A stretch of 64,000 nucleotides of DNA from Bacteroidia bacterium (GTDB lineage Bacteria > Bacteroidota > Bacteroidia > UBA4408): positions 1-64,000 of the forward strand of contig JADLFI010000048.1 of the NCBI GenBank assembly GCA_020845635.1, in the 5' to 3' direction. The translations under genes were made by a program, and so were the position numbers. Numbering within the stretch: the first letter of the stretch is position 1; every line of letters starts with the position of its first letter. Positions 35,788-44,866 of the stretch are shown in pieces. The notes under the pieces are model-generated. The model made no database searches, was not told where the DNA came from, and worked only from the letters and a program-made list of their open reading frames with translations.

Positions 35788-38637
35788 ATGAAATATTTAT
35801 TTAACTTATTTGTTTTTACTCTTTTATCACTATTTACTGCCAATGCTCAAACCAAATTGGTGGAAAAAGTAGATAAAAAAGGGAATCCTTTTAATATTCC
35901 TTACGAAAAATATGTTTTAAGCAACGGATTAACCGTTATAGTTCATGAAGACCACAGCGACCCAATTGTGCATGTTGATGTAACCTATCATGTAGGGAGT
36001 GGGCGCGAAGTTCTGGGGAGAAGTGGTTTTGCTCATTTCTTTGAGCACATGATGTTTCAGGGGAGCGACCATGTTGGCGATGAACAACATTTTAAGATAA
36101 TATCGGCAGCAGGAGGGACTTTAAATGGAACAACAAATACCGACCGTACCAATTATTTTGAAACCCTGCCTTCTAACCAGTTAGAAGTTGCTTTATGGCT
36201 AGAATCCGACAGAATGGGCTTTTTGTTAGATGCTGTTACACAACAAAAATTTGAAATTCAGAGAAGTACGGTAAAAAACGAGCGTGGTCAAAACTACGAC
36301 AACCGCCCTTATGGGTTAGTAAACGAAAAAATAGGTCAAGCCTTATACCCTTATGGACATCCTTATAGCTGGCCAACCATAGGATATATCAGAGATTTAA
36401 ACAATGCTACTTTAGAAGATTTAAAACAATTTTTCTTACGTTGGTATGGCCCTAATAATGCTACTTTAACTGTTGCAGGCGATGTTAATACTAAAGAAGT
36501 GATAAAGTTAGCCGAGAAGTATTTTGGTAAAATTGTGCCATGTCCTGAGATTCCTAAAGTTGATAAAACACCCGTTGAGCTAGAAAAGAGCCGATATATT
36601 AGTTATGAGGATAACATTCGTCAACCTCTAATTTCTATTAACTTTCCAACAGTTCCACAAAACCATAAAGATGAAATAGCATTAGATGCTTTATCAGAAA
36701 TATTGAGTGGGAATAAAAGTAGTATTATATACCGTAAATTCGTAAAAGACCAAAAAGCTTTACAGGCCTACACCAATCACCCAACACGTGAATTAGCCGG
36801 ACAGTTTAATTTTACTGCACTAACCATGCCTGATGTTTCCCTGTCGGATTTAGAATTTTTATTTAACGATGCTTTAGAAGAATTTAAAATGAATGGCTTG
36901 CTAGATGATGCTGTAATAAGTTTTAAAAATAAAACAGAAGCCGAAATGTTCAACTATTTGTCAAGCATCAAAGGGAAAGCTTCAAGTTTAGCGGCAGGTC
37001 AAACATACTTTAACGACCCAAACTATCTGACTAATTATTATACTGAGCTACAGAAATTAAGAACTTCTGATGTGCTTCGTGTTTTTAACCAATATATTTA
37101 CAAGAAACCTGCCGTTATTCTTAGTGTTTATCCTAAAGGGATGCCTACCATTGTAGCCAAGCCCGATAACTTTATCACAGACACCACCAAGCTTTATGAG
37201 CATGCCAATAAGAAAGAAGATTTAGATTTGAAATATATTAAGGCAAAAGATGATTTTGACCGTTCAGTTCAACCTCAGCCGGGGAACGTTCCTGAATTAA
37301 AAACTCCACAATATTGGACTAATAATTTTGATAATGGTTTAAAAATGATAGGCACTTTCTCTGATGACGTGCCTTTGATTAATATTCAGTTGACTGTTGG
37401 GGCAGGTCATGTATTCGATCAGTTGGATAAAGCAGGAACAGCCACCTTAACGGCCGAAATGTTGAAAGAGTCTTCCATTAATTATGACGGTGAGGTGTTA
37501 AGTCAGGCTTTGAGTAATTTGGGGAGTCGTATTGATGTAAGTGCTAATGCTACCGAGATAGTTTTTTCTATCAGTTGTTTAGCCAAAAACATTGATTCAA
37601 CTATGGCCATTTTTCGTGAAATGTTTTTTACCCCGGTGATGGATCAAGACGAGTTTTTTAGGGTAAAAAATAAATTGCTGCAAAGTATTTCTAACCAAAA
37701 CATGCAGGCTCAGGCTGTTGCCAGTAATATGTTTAATAAGTTCTTATATGGCGACAAAAATATTTTTTCTACACCGGTTATTGGCACATCAGAGAGTGTT
37801 GATAAGGTAACTATTGAGGATGTGAGAAAATTTTATGAAGATTATTTCTCTCCTAACAATAGCTCAGTTGTTGTTGTTGGCCCCTTAAAGCGTGAAGAAA
37901 CATTGAAGAAACTCGATTTTCTAAAGACATGGAAAAATAAGAATATTAAAATGCCCGCTGAAGTGCCTGCCCCTGAAATTAGCAAAACAAAAATATATTT
38001 TATAAATAAAGACAAAGCTCCACAAAGTGAAATACGTGTGGGGTATTTGGCTTTACCTTTTGATGCTTATGGCGATTTTAATAATTGTCAATTAATGAAC
38101 TTTATTTTAGGTGGTACCTTTAACAGCCGTATTAATCTTAATTTACGTGAGGACAAAGGTTATACATACGGAGCTCGTTCTTCATTTAATGGCTCACAAT
38201 ACAAAGGTCCGTTTGTGGTTTCAACCGGGGTTATTTCTCATGCTACAGATAGCAGTGTAGCTGAGATTATGAAGGAAATAAAAAAATATAGAAAGGGTGG
38301 CATTACTAAAGATGAATTGAACTATACCAAGAGTTCTATAGGATTGTCGGAAGCTTTGAAATACGAAACCAATGCCCAAAAGGTAGGCTTCTTAAAGAAA
38401 ATAGTGGAGTATAATTTAGACAAAGATTTTACTAAAAAACAAGAGGATATATTAAAGGCAGCAACTATAAATTCGATTAACCTTACTGCAGCTAAGTATT
38501 TACCTGACGATAAAATGATTATTGTAATAGTGGGAAACAAAGAAAGTATATTGGAGCCATTGAAAAATTTGGGATACGAAATTGATGAATACAATGCCGA
38601 CTTTAAGTTTGTTATGACACATCAGGCCAAACCATAG
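35788..38637 (+). CDS. M16 family zinc metallopeptidase (two-half, exported)
   Basis: The ATG at 35788 gives a signal peptide (LFNLFVFTLLSLFTANA). The 949-residue protein contains two M16 halves in one chain. The N-terminal half has the inverted zinc motif HFFEH (in FAHFFEHMMFQGS) and the downstream Glu in VKNERGQNYDNRPYG. The C-terminal half has no HxxEH and keeps the typical R/Y block REDKGYTYGARSSFNG. This is the pitrilysin-like layout of one catalytic and one structural half. The likely role is periplasmic peptide degradation. Confidence 0.93.
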   Translation: MKYLFNLFVFTLLSLFTANAQTKLVEKVDKKGNPFNIPYEKYVLSNGLTVIVHEDHSDPIVHVDVTYHVGSGREVLGRSGFAHFFEHMMFQGSDHVGDEQHFKIISAAGGTLNGTTNTDRTNYFETLPSNQLEVALWLESDRMGFLLDAVTQQKFEIQRSTVKNERGQNYDNRPYGLVNEKIGQALYPYGHPYSWPTIGYIRDLNNATLEDLKQFFLRWYGPNNATLTVAGDVNTKEVIKLAEKYFGKIVPCPEIPKVDKTPVELEKSRYISYEDNIRQPLISINFPTVPQNHKDEIALDALSEILSGNKSSIIYRKFVKDQKALQAYTNHPTRELAGQFNFTALTMPDVSLSDLEFLFNDALEEFKMNGLLDDAVISFKNKTEAEMFNYLSSIKGKASSLAAGQTYFNDPNYLTNYYTELQKLRTSDVLRVFNQYIYKKPAVILSVYPKGMPTIVAKPDNFITDTTKLYEHANKKEDLDLKYIKAKDDFDRSVQPQPGNVPELKTPQYWTNNFDNGLKMIGTFSDDVPLINIQLTVGAGHVFDQLDKAGTATLTAEMLKESSINYDGEVLSQALSNLGSRIDVSANATEIVFSISCLAKNIDSTMAIFREMFFTPVMDQDEFFRVKNKLLQSISNQNMQAQAVASNMFNKFLYGDKNIFSTPVIGTSESVDKVTIEDVRKFYEDYFSPNNSSVVVVGPLKREETLKKLDFLKTWKNKNIKMPAEVPAPEISKTKIYFINKDKAPQSEIRVGYLALPFDAYGDFNNCQLMNFILGGTFNSRINLNLREDKGYTYGARSSFNGSQYKGPFVVSTGVISHATDSSVAEIMKEIKKYRKGGITKDELNYTKSSIGLSEALKYETNAQKVGFLKKIVEYNLDKDFTKKQEDILKAATINSINLTAAKYLPDDKMIIVIVGNKESILEPLKNLGYEIDEYNADFKFVMTHQAKP

Positions 38638-38690
38638 ACGGCTCAATATATGGCAATATTTTATAGTTGTAAATAATTCGGGGGTATGGT

Positions 38691-39581
38691 ATGGAACGAA
38701 AAAATTTCATTAAAAAAGTCAGTACCTTTACTATTGCTGCAACGTTTATGAAAGGTTTGAGTTTAAATAGCTTTGCTCAAGGGCTTGTGCCGAGTAAAAA
38801 AATGCCTGTTTTATTTGTTGGACATGGAAGTCCTATGAATGCTATAGAAAGTAACGAGTTTACCAAACAATGGCAAACAATAGGTAAGAAAATTCCACGT
38901 CCACAAGCTATACTTTGTGTTTCGGCACATTGGGAAACAGCCGGTACACTGGTTACTGCCATGTCACAGCCACGTACTATACATGATTTTGGGGGCTTCC
39001 CAAGAGAGTTGTATGAGGTTCAATACCCTGCACAGGGAAACCCGCAACTGGCCAATAACACGCGCAGTATGGTAAAGCAGTTTATGATTGACTTGGATAA
39101 AGAATGGGGCTTAGATCATGGCTGCTGGAGTATATTAAAACAGATGTATCCGCAGGCCGATGTGCCTGTAATACAATTAAGTTTAGATTATAAAAAAGAT
39201 GCAGAAAAACATTACCAACTGGCCAAAGAACTGTCTGCCTTAAGAGAGAAAGGAGTTTTGATTATTGCCAGCGGAAATATCGTACACAATTTGGGATTGG
39301 TTGATTGGAATAATTTAAATACTCCCGGATTTGGTTTTGAATGGGCTTTGGAAGCAAAAGAATTAATCAATAAAAAGATATTAAGCGCAAATCATCAGGA
39401 TTTAATAAATTATAATAAACTTGGGCGTGCTGTATCACTTGCTGTTCCAAGTCCCGAGCATTACTTGCCTTTGTTGTATGCCTTGGCCTTACAAGAAAAG
39501 AGTGATAAGGTAAGTTTCTTTAACGATAAAACACTGGCAGGTTCTTTATCAATGACCTCGCTAATTATTGAGCAGGGCTAA
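38691..39581 (+). CDS. Class III extradiol dioxygenase family protein (YgiD-like), possibly exported
   Basis: The 296-residue protein matches the YgiD/4,5-DOPA extradiol dioxygenase family: FVGHGSPMNAIE with a metal His, CVSAHWETAG with a second, WGLDHGCWSILK, and ASGNIVHNLG. Unlike cytosolic YgiD it has about 30 extra N-terminal residues that resemble a signal or anchor (TFTIAATFMKGLSLNSFAQ). The family includes ring-cleaving enzymes, but the substrate here is unknown. The last 17 bp overlap the convergent hydrolase gene. Confidence 0.86.
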   Translation: MERKNFIKKVSTFTIAATFMKGLSLNSFAQGLVPSKKMPVLFVGHGSPMNAIESNEFTKQWQTIGKKIPRPQAILCVSAHWETAGTLVTAMSQPRTIHDFGGFPRELYEVQYPAQGNPQLANNTRSMVKQFMIDLDKEWGLDHGCWSILKQMYPQADVPVIQLSLDYKKDAEKHYQLAKELSALREKGVLIIASGNIVHNLGLVDWNNLNTPGFGFEWALEAKELINKKILSANHQDLINYNKLGRAVSLAVPSPEHYLPLLYALALQEKSDKVSFFNDKTLAGSLSMTSLIIEQG

Positions 39582-40449
39582 ATTCTGAACTGTACGAGGT
39601 TTCCGGCCACGATTTTAAAATGAACAAATATTTAATTACGGTATCCGGAGCTTCGCTGCTTATTAAATGACCGTTCTCGGGAAGAAAAATATATTGATGC
39701 GGAGCGTTAACCAGAACACTGTCGGTAAAATGCCCGTTCTCCGGGGAAATAATCACATCTTTCCCACCTTGCAAAACAATGGTAGGTTGCATAATTTCTT
39801 TCCATTTCGGTAACATCAGTTCTAATTCTTTTTGATGGGCAAATTTCTCGTCTCCGGCAACATTTAAAGGTTTACGAAGTAACATTTTCCCGATAGCACT
39901 GTGTGCCGGTTTTGAAAACCACCAAAACTTTTCTAGTTGGGGCGCAGCAGCATTTGAAATTAGCATTAAACCTTTTACTTTGTCTTGGTTATTTGCAGCC
40001 AAATATGCCGCTATTGGCGCACCATAACTTCGGCCTATTACAAATATAGGTACTTGTTCGTATTGATTAATTATAGGTTGCAATAATAGCGCCTGCTCTT
40101 TTATTGACACCAAAGCCCCTCCTTTGGCCGATTTCCCATATCCCGGTCGGTCAACCGATATTATCTGAAAATGCTTCAGCAAGCTGCTGTCGTTCAAAAA
40201 TTGTTTGTACCCGTACCAGCGCCCCGGAGCACCATGAATAAACAAAAGAAGAGGCAAATTACAATCTCCCGCATGGGCATAGAATATACTTCGGTTAAGA
40301 GTATCATAGCTGAAGTATTGTGGCTCCGGTCCATGTGTTTTATAATAGGCTTTAATTTCTTTCTCGCTCATCACAAAGCGTTTATAACAGCCCGTCATCA
40401 ATACCATAGCAAACAGCAGTAATATGATTTCATATAACTTAATTTTCAC
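39565..40449 (-). CDS. Alpha/beta hydrolase lipoprotein
   Basis: The 294-residue protein has a lipoprotein signal (IILLLFAMVLMTGC, lipid Cys at about 21). The alpha/beta-hydrolase landmarks are the oxyanion-type HGAPG, the nucleophile elbow GRSYGAP with Ser, an acid region in LQGGKDVI and the late His in PENGHLIS. It probably acts at the periplasmic face of a membrane on an unknown ester or amide. Its 3' end overlaps the dioxygenase gene on the opposite strand. Confidence 0.86.
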   Translation of the reverse strand: MKIKLYEIILLLFAMVLMTGCYKRFVMSEKEIKAYYKTHGPEPQYFSYDTLNRSIFYAHAGDCNLPLLLFIHGAPGRWYGYKQFLNDSSLLKHFQIISVDRPGYGKSAKGGALVSIKEQALLLQPIINQYEQVPIFVIGRSYGAPIAAYLAANNQDKVKGLMLISNAAAPQLEKFWWFSKPAHSAIGKMLLRKPLNVAGDEKFAHQKELELMLPKWKEIMQPTIVLQGGKDVIISPENGHFTDSVLVNAPHQYIFLPENGHLISSEAPDTVIKYLFILKSWPETSYSSEFSPAQ

Positions 40450-40483
40450 AGCAATGGTGTGTTATGTGTTTGATATGGAAAAG

Positions 40484-40930
40484 TTAGTTGAGTTTAAAAT
40501 TTACGGGCAAAGTCATATAAACATTGGCTGCTTTTCCCTCTTGTTTTCCCGGATTCCAGTCAGGCATGCTGCTGATAACTCTAACGGCTTCCTTCTCTAA
40601 CAACTCTCCATCAGGAATGCCCTTAATCACTTTTACATTTTCTATCTTTCCTAATTTAGTTACAATAAATTTAATATATACTCTCCCTTCCAAACCCATT
40701 TTTCGAGCCTCTTGAGGGTATTTTAAATTATTCGTCAAATAGGTCATTAATGCCTTTGGTCCTCCCGGAAACTCAGGCATTTGCTCAACTACAACAAGTA
40801 CTTCAGTGCTCTCAAATTCATCTACTAAATCCGGTAATGAATCTTTATCTGTATTTTGGGCTTTGGCCGAAATAACTAATATTAAAAAGAACAGAATAAT
40901 ATTAACTACCGAAATCTTTGAAGAATACAT
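40484..40930 (-). CDS. TonB C-terminal domain protein
   Basis: The ATG at 40930 is preferred over a TTG at 40951. The protein of about 148 residues has one N-terminal membrane or signal segment (ISVVNIILFFLILVISA) and then the TonB-C consensus: PEFPGGPKALMTYLTNNLKYP, EGRVYIKFIVTKLGKIENV, and the MPDWNPGKQEGKAANVYMTLPV end. It lacks the long Pro-rich linker of a full TonB, so it may act outside classical energy transduction. Confidence 0.88.
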   Translation of the reverse strand: MYSSKISVVNIILFFLILVISAKAQNTDKDSLPDLVDEFESTEVLVVVEQMPEFPGGPKALMTYLTNNLKYPQEARKMGLEGRVYIKFIVTKLGKIENVKVIKGIPDGELLEKEAVRVISSMPDWNPGKQEGKAANVYMTLPVNFKLN

Positions 40931-40990
40931 AATTGTAATTTTATTTATCAAATATAGAAAATATTCAGGAACACAAAGATTTATATGGCC

Positions 40991-42241
40991 TTAATCTTGT
41001 TTGATGATAGCCGCTAACCCATTTTCTTCTATTCTGGTAATGTTTCGTGTAGCTATAATTGAGGCCAACAAGCCTATGCATAATACTATCAGCAAAACAT
41101 AAAAAATATCTGTAAACATTATCTTAACAGGATAGGCATCAATAACAAAGCTACCCGTACCTGCCAAACTTATTATACCAAATTGTTGTTGTAAAAAGCA
41201 AATAATTAAACCCGTAATAATACCGCCAATGCCACCATATCCGGAAATAAGCATTCCTTGAAAAAGAAATATTTTTTTTACGGTAGTCATTGGAGTGCCC
41301 ATACTTTTTAAGATGGCTATATCTTTTTGCTTATCTATAATGAGCATAGTTAATGAGCCTATAACATTAAAGGAAGCTACAATAAGTATAAACACCAATA
41401 TAAAGAAAACTGCCCATTTTTCCGACCTCATTATTTTGTAAAGTAGCTCATGCTGCTGTACTTTATTCTTTACTTCGTATTCAGGCCCAAATATATTTTG
41501 CAAATACTTTTGAACCCCTTTCTCTGAGACACCTTCATTTAAATACACCTCAATGGCATTTACTTCTTTTTCATAACTTAATAACTCTCTTGTAAAATCT
41601 ATGGGAGCCAAGAAGTATTTTGAATCAACATCTTGCTGTACACTAAAAACCGATCCTACATTAATATTTAAAATTTTGAAAGCATTGGCAGTATTACTTA
41701 AATCGGGTGTTACAAGCCTGTTTGGAACATATACGGTTAAAGGCATTAAACTGTTGTTTGATGATAGACTCAACCCTATGGCCACACCTTGCCCCAAACT
41801 GGCATAAGGCAATCCTCCCGCTGTTAACTTTAAATTTCCGTCAATAATTAAATGCTGTAAGCGACTTACCTTAGAAACTTCGGGCGAAACTCCTTTTATC
41901 TTGGCAAAGTATTGTTTATCTCCATTTCTTAATAAAACATTTTCTTCCAACACTTCGCTTACCAACTGTATTCCTTCAATGCCCTTTATGGTTTTAATTT
42001 TATCATTGTCGGGAATAAATGTTTTGCCGTTTTTAATACTGATAACATAGTCTGCATCAAACGAATTATATAAACTGGTAACTAACGATTCAAAACCGTT
42101 AAAAACGGAAAGTACAATAATAAGTGCCGCTGCCCCCACAAAAACGCCTGCAGTAGCAATGATTGACATAATATTAATTGCATTTTGTGATTTCTTTGAT
42201 TTAATATATCGGCCTGCTATGTATAATGCAAAATGCTTCAA
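40991..42241 (-). CDS. FtsX/LolE-type ABC transporter permease
   Basis: The 416-residue protein has four membrane helices: one at residues 20-45, then a large extracytoplasmic MacB-like domain, and three at the end with the FtsX block GSLTMLIIDKQKDIAILKSMG followed by IFLFQGMLI. This is the LolC/LolE form that moves lipoproteins in proteobacteria. No ATPase gene is adjacent, so the substrate is open. The methyltransferase gene lies 16 bp upstream on the same strand. Confidence 0.9.
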   Translation of the reverse strand: MKHFALYIAGRYIKSKKSQNAINIMSIIATAGVFVGAAALIIVLSVFNGFESLVTSLYNSFDADYVISIKNGKTFIPDNDKIKTIKGIEGIQLVSEVLEENVLLRNGDKQYFAKIKGVSPEVSKVSRLQHLIIDGNLKLTAGGLPYASLGQGVAIGLSLSSNNSLMPLTVYVPNRLVTPDLSNTANAFKILNINVGSVFSVQQDVDSKYFLAPIDFTRELLSYEKEVNAIEVYLNEGVSEKGVQKYLQNIFGPEYEVKNKVQQHELLYKIMRSEKWAVFFILVFILIVASFNVIGSLTMLIIDKQKDIAILKSMGTPMTTVKKIFLFQGMLISGYGGIGGIITGLIICFLQQQFGIISLAGTGSFVIDAYPVKIMFTDIFYVLLIVLCIGLLASIIATRNITRIEENGLAAIIKQD

Positions 42242-42257
42242 GACTTTAAAAATTAAA

Positions 42258-43064
42258 TTACTTCCAAGCCTTTACAACCAGCCCTGTACCAGTACTGTGG
42301 GTAAGGCGCGAGTCTAAAAAATTTAATATAAAAGAGAAAGGATAGGTAATGAGAAAATAAAAAGGAAGAATAATGAAAAATAATTTTGAAACGCCCAATA
42401 GGAGTATTGGGTATTTCATACTTAAGCGCCAGGCAATCTTTCCGGGGGCTCCGTACGAGTAGCGTGCTTCAACTCTTGAAAAACCTGCTTTCAATAGTTT
42501 ATCTTCTATTTCTTTAATATTATACCCATCGCGCACATGCTCCTCAATAAATGATGTTTCACCATCATCATGCACATCACTACCTCCTTGGTCTGACGGA
42601 GTTGAGATAAGCAGCATGCCTCCGCTTTTCATAGAACTGACATAGTTTTTAAAAACCAACACATCTTCCAAAATATGTTCCATCACATCTACGCATAGCA
42701 CCAAATCGTACTGTGGCTCGGTTTTATATTGAGTTAAATCAGCTATTTTAAAGCTTACATGATTATAATTTATCTGCTTAAAAAAATTACTGCAATCAGC
42801 AATTTGTTCTTCTTTAACATCAACCGCCAGTATTTCGGCATTTTTTAAATGTTTGGCCATAAAATAGGTATATTGACCAAAACCCATTCCGGCATCTAAT
42901 ATTTTGGGTTGGGCAGGAGCGTTTTTCATCCATTTCTTTAACTCCAAATGAATGTGCCAAGCACGCAGTAATAAAAGGTCAAGCAAGAAATAAAATACTT
43001 TGCGTAAAAAAGGCGATTGGTTAAAAAAGTTGCCTAAACTTCTTTTTATCGGGTCGTATTGCAT
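42258..43064 (-). CDS. Class I SAM-dependent methyltransferase with C-terminal membrane segment
   Basis: The 268-residue protein has the SAM-binding motif I ILDAGMGFGQYTYFMA, motif II EILAVDVKEEQI, and the post-motif DLVLCVDVMEHI with SGGMLLISTPS. The last 45 residues are hydrophobic (ILLLGVSKLFFIILPFYFLI), so it may be membrane-tethered. The substrate cannot be inferred. Confidence 0.85.
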   Translation of the reverse strand: MQYDPIKRSLGNFFNQSPFLRKVFYFLLDLLLLRAWHIHLELKKWMKNAPAQPKILDAGMGFGQYTYFMAKHLKNAEILAVDVKEEQIADCSNFFKQINYNHVSFKIADLTQYKTEPQYDLVLCVDVMEHILEDVLVFKNYVSSMKSGGMLLISTPSDQGGSDVHDDGETSFIEEHVRDGYNIKEIEDKLLKAGFSRVEARYSYGAPGKIAWRLSMKYPILLLGVSKLFFIILPFYFLITYPFSFILNFLDSRLTHSTGTGLVVKAWK

Positions 43065-43103
43065 AAATGATATTTAAACAGCTCATACAAACTGTTGTTA
43101 GGG

Positions 43104-43601
43104 CTAATAATTAAAGGTAATTTTTCCGTTGGCGGTTTTAAATTTTATCTTATCTATTTTGTAATTTACTACCCTCCCTTCATTTTTTGCCGGTAAAAAG
43201 GTGGGCAGTTCGCTTAAAGTATGATTAATGGCATTAATTAAGGCAAGCTCTGCAGGGTTTTCAGTATTTCCATACTTAATTAGTTTTAAGCTACCTACAT
43301 CGCCTTTGCAATTTACTATAATTTCAGCTACAATATTGGCATTGCCCTCTATGGCAGGTTCTTGATCAAGTTTCTGTTGAAACAAATCTTTAAAGAATAT
43401 TTTTTTATTTCCTTCTTTTATAAATGGCTGTTGGTCGGCATAAGTAAAATAAGTTTCATCGCCACACAATACAACTTTTTTACCACGTGCTGCAGCATAT
43501 TCTAAAGTATCGGTCCAACGGTTTTTTTTCTGGGCTAACAAAGTTTCGGTACTCAATAGCATGAATATCAATACTAACGAGAAAAAATGATATAATTTCA
43601 T
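43104..43601 (-). CDS. Exported protein of unknown function, TonB-C-like fold possible
   Basis: This 165-residue protein has a signal peptide ending near LLAQ. The mature part contains IVAEIIVNCKGDVGSLKLIKYG followed by ELALINAINHTLSELPTFLPA and a terminal strand pair, a pattern resembling TonB-C-like domains in which a growing residue change is followed by a helix and a PAxxxG turn. The match is weak. It sits after a methyltransferase-permease pair on the same strand. Confidence 0.6.
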   Translation of the reverse strand: MKLYHFFSLVLIFMLLSTETLLAQKKNRWTDTLEYAAARGKKVVLCGDETYFTYADQQPFIKEGNKKIFFKDLFQQKLDQEPAIEGNANIVAEIIVNCKGDVGSLKLIKYGNTENPAELALINAINHTLSELPTFLPAKNEGRVVNYKIDKIKFKTANGKITFNY

Positions 43602-43751
43602 AGAATATAAACTTTAAATGAATGATTATTTGATTTTTATTTCTTGTTTTGAATATTTAAGTCAAAGCAAATTTAGTAAGATTTGTTTTATTAATACTAT
43701 TGAAACATTGAATACTTGCAATTTTTTTAATTACATTTTAATCATAACCTA

Positions 43752-44666
43752 TTACTGTTTTAATACAATAGTTTTCATTATTAAATCGTAGGTCATTTCA
43801 CTAATATCATACTCATTTTGTTTATAATAAATTCCGCCCCAATCAAAAACTATTTTACGGTATATTACAATATCGCTATTCTCAAATACCACTTTTTTTA
43901 TATAAATAACATGATTTTGACCTTCAATGGAGTCTTCTGAAATGGATTGGACATAGCGCATTTTAGGCTCAAAATAGTTGGGGTTAAAATTAGCTAAGGC
44001 CTCTTCTCTCATTGCCTTTCTGAAGTTTTCCTCTTCCAATCTTTTAATTTCCAATTCTTTTGATCTTTCAGCAGCTTTTATTCTTCTTTGTTCCAGTTTG
44101 TCTAATTCCGATATCCCTGTTTCAACAGCAGATTTTTTTGTTTCTTGCTTTTTTCTTTCTGCTTTTCGTTTTTCTTTAAGCTCATCTTCTTTTTGCTTTG
44201 CCTCCGGATTTGGCATCCAAACAAAGTCCTTTTTTACTTCATCAAACATAATCATACCAAAGGCTTGCCTAAAGGCTGAGTAATCTTCACCCGGTATTTC
44301 CGTGAAAATCTCGGCCGAAACGTCAAATATATAATTTGGAATATTTTTTTCAGGATCAGGAACATTCCGGGTGCTAATGGTAATGGTTTTGCTAACATAA
44401 TTAGAACCTGATATTTTTAATATATAATCACGATTCTTCTCTAAGTTAAATTTTATTTTTTGATCAGAACTGCTAAAAGCTGAATACACCTTAGCCCCTG
44501 TATTTTTATCAGTAATCAAAATATTAGCTTCATTTAACTGCATTTTTGATTCGCTGTCTCTTACTGCTACTCCTAATGAAAATGTCCAGTCGCCTTCGGC
44601 ATTTACGGCTAATCCTAAAAGTAATAAGAGCAGCAGCCAGCAATATTTTATATAAGAATAATTCAA
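43752..44666 (-). CDS. Exported protein with carboxypeptidase-regulatory-like domain and charged helix
   Basis: The 304-residue protein has a signal peptide (CWLLLLLLLGLAVNA). Residues about 28-115 look like a carboxypeptidase-D-regulatory or SusD-type beta sandwich (VAVRDSESKMQLNEANILI, then DYILKISGSNYVSKTITI). A Lys/Glu-rich coiled coil follows (about 155-220) and a beta-rich end. I do not recognise a named family. Confidence 0.6.
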   Translation of the reverse strand: MNYSYIKYCWLLLLLLLGLAVNAEGDWTFSLGVAVRDSESKMQLNEANILITDKNTGAKVYSAFSSSDQKIKFNLEKNRDYILKISGSNYVSKTITISTRNVPDPEKNIPNYIFDVSAEIFTEIPGEDYSAFRQAFGMIMFDEVKKDFVWMPNPEAKQKEDELKEKRKAERKKQETKKSAVETGISELDKLEQRRIKAAERSKELEIKRLEEENFRKAMREEALANFNPNYFEPKMRYVQSISEDSIEGQNHVIYIKKVVFENSDIVIYRKIVFDWGGIYYKQNEYDISEMTYDLIMKTIVLKQ

Positions 44667-44813
44667 AACGAACTAAAGTGAATAAAAAAGTACAAATATA
44701 TTAACCTTTATTAGATGAGCAATTAACTACTATTTTTCAATATTTACACAAAAAGGTTACTAACATAAGTTCATAAAATCTTAACAAGGTCTCAAAAAAT
44801 ACTTTAAAACCAC

Positions 44814-44842
44814 TTTGGGCACTTTTTATTTGCTTACTTTTG
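44814..44842 (+). promoter_or_regulatory. Bacteroidota-type promoter of the PurF-like gene
   Basis: TTTG (44814-44817) and TACTTTTG (44835-44842) are spaced 17 bp, leaving a 24-bp leader region before the ATG at 44867. Confidence 0.65.
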
Positions 44843-44866
44843 TATTTTCAATATACCCTGTAAAAT

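Noticed and set aside
43978-44283. 101-codon plus-strand frame opposite the exported coiled-coil protein
   Set aside because: Again an antisense shadow of a Lys/Glu-rich helix.
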